In this document: positions 63,948-64,000 of the stretch, piece after piece
Numbering within the stretch: the first letter of the stretch is position 1
Layout: each line of letters starts with the position of its first letter
Assembly (NCBI RefSeq): GCF_008011855.1
Contig: NZ_VOUX01000001.1
Coordinates: 124,001 to 188,000, forward strand
Origin: Serratia bockelmannii
Lineage (GTDB): Bacteria > Pseudomonadota > Gammaproteobacteria > Enterobacterales > Enterobacteriaceae
Length of the DNA stretch: 64,000 bases
Reading direction: 5' to 3'
Program-made: the position numbers and the translations under genes
The notes under the pieces: generated by a model
The model's input: the letters and a program-made list of their open reading frames with translations, nothing else
The model's database searches: none
What the model was told of the DNA's origin: nothing

Positions 63948-64000
63948 TCACCGCCGTTCGCAGTCGATGGCCTGTACGTTGGCCGGGCGGGCGAACAGGT
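63948..64000 (-). CDS. 3' end of a gene leaving the window
   Basis: Minus-strand frame ending LFARPANVQAIDCERR-stop with coding-like GC-rich codons. Only 17 codons are inside the window, so the product cannot be named. Confidence 0.35.
   Translation of the reverse strand, partial: LFARPANVQAIDCERR

Overview
The window looks like chromosome of a Serratia-type enterobacterium, probably the S. marcescens group. This is inferred, since no rRNA or other taxonomic marker is present. The evidence is high-GC coding sequence with strong G/C third positions, close relatives of E. coli EamA, AmyA, YjaB, YehS, YdcR, SseA, YcaC and the YehZYXW operon in non-E. coli order, an ERIC-like palindrome, and good matches to enterobacterial Fur and sigma-54 sites. 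It is mostly metabolic and transport gene content with a few accessory insertions. I see no rRNA, tRNA, CRISPR array, IS element or prophage.

Layout. 1-9 kb: amino-acid exporters (EamA, LysE type), AraC regulator, RIO kinase, cytoplasmic alpha-amylase, an AT-rich gap, a MarR-GNAT fusion, an SLC13 permease and a DapF-like protein in which both catalytic cysteines are serine. 8.9-10.4 kb: two tandem DUF1471 secreted small proteins and a divergent TetR regulator, all sharing TCGTTAA/TTAACGA sites. 10.4-13 kb: a second MetNIQ-type importer. 13-17.5 kb: YjaB-type GNAT, MpaB-family oxygenase, SUFU-domain protein, isochorismatase-like hydrolase and a beta-hydroxyacid dehydrogenase. 17.6-18.8 kb: a second tryptophanyl-tRNA synthetase preceded by what reads as a complete trp-type attenuator (leader peptide with Trp-Trp, competing hairpins, terminator). 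18.9-22.6 kb: phnCDE1E2 phosphonate importer with a possible PHO box.

22.6-26.6 kb: ERIC-like element, yehS, and an orphan 1047-aa beta-helix protein resembling a phage tail spike, visibly lower in GC than its surroundings. 26.7-38.6 kb: a urea-nitrogen operon (allophanate hydrolase, urea carboxylase, GntR regulator, urtABCDE) behind a near-perfect sigma-54 promoter with an NtrC-like site. 38.6-41 kb: two type II toxin-antitoxin pairs around a DUF2165 membrane protein and a GNAT. 41-49.4 kb: Fur-box flavin monooxygenase, DUF4865/LysR pair, sseA, Nudix, AraC with an NAD(P)-binding protein, a YdcR-type MocR regulator, DUF1127 and a GST. 49.6-55 kb: Gfo/Idh/MocA oxidoreductase, and an amidohydrolase / ABM-membrane protein / YcaC-like set divergent from a LysR regulator. 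55-64 kb: TolA-like lipoprotein, OsmC, fatty-acid desaturase, yehZYXW osmoprotectant importer plus a cytoplasmic PhnD-like protein, SDR/LysR pair, a small membrane protein, and the tail of a gene leaving the window.

The common theme is scavenging: urea, phosphonate, methionine-type and betaine-type importers, each with a recognisable control element where promoter sequence is legible. The observations most worth follow-up are the trpS2 attenuator, the Ser/Ser DapF-like protein, the DUF1471/TetR palindromes, the nitrogen-controlled urea operon and the orphan tail-spike-like gene.
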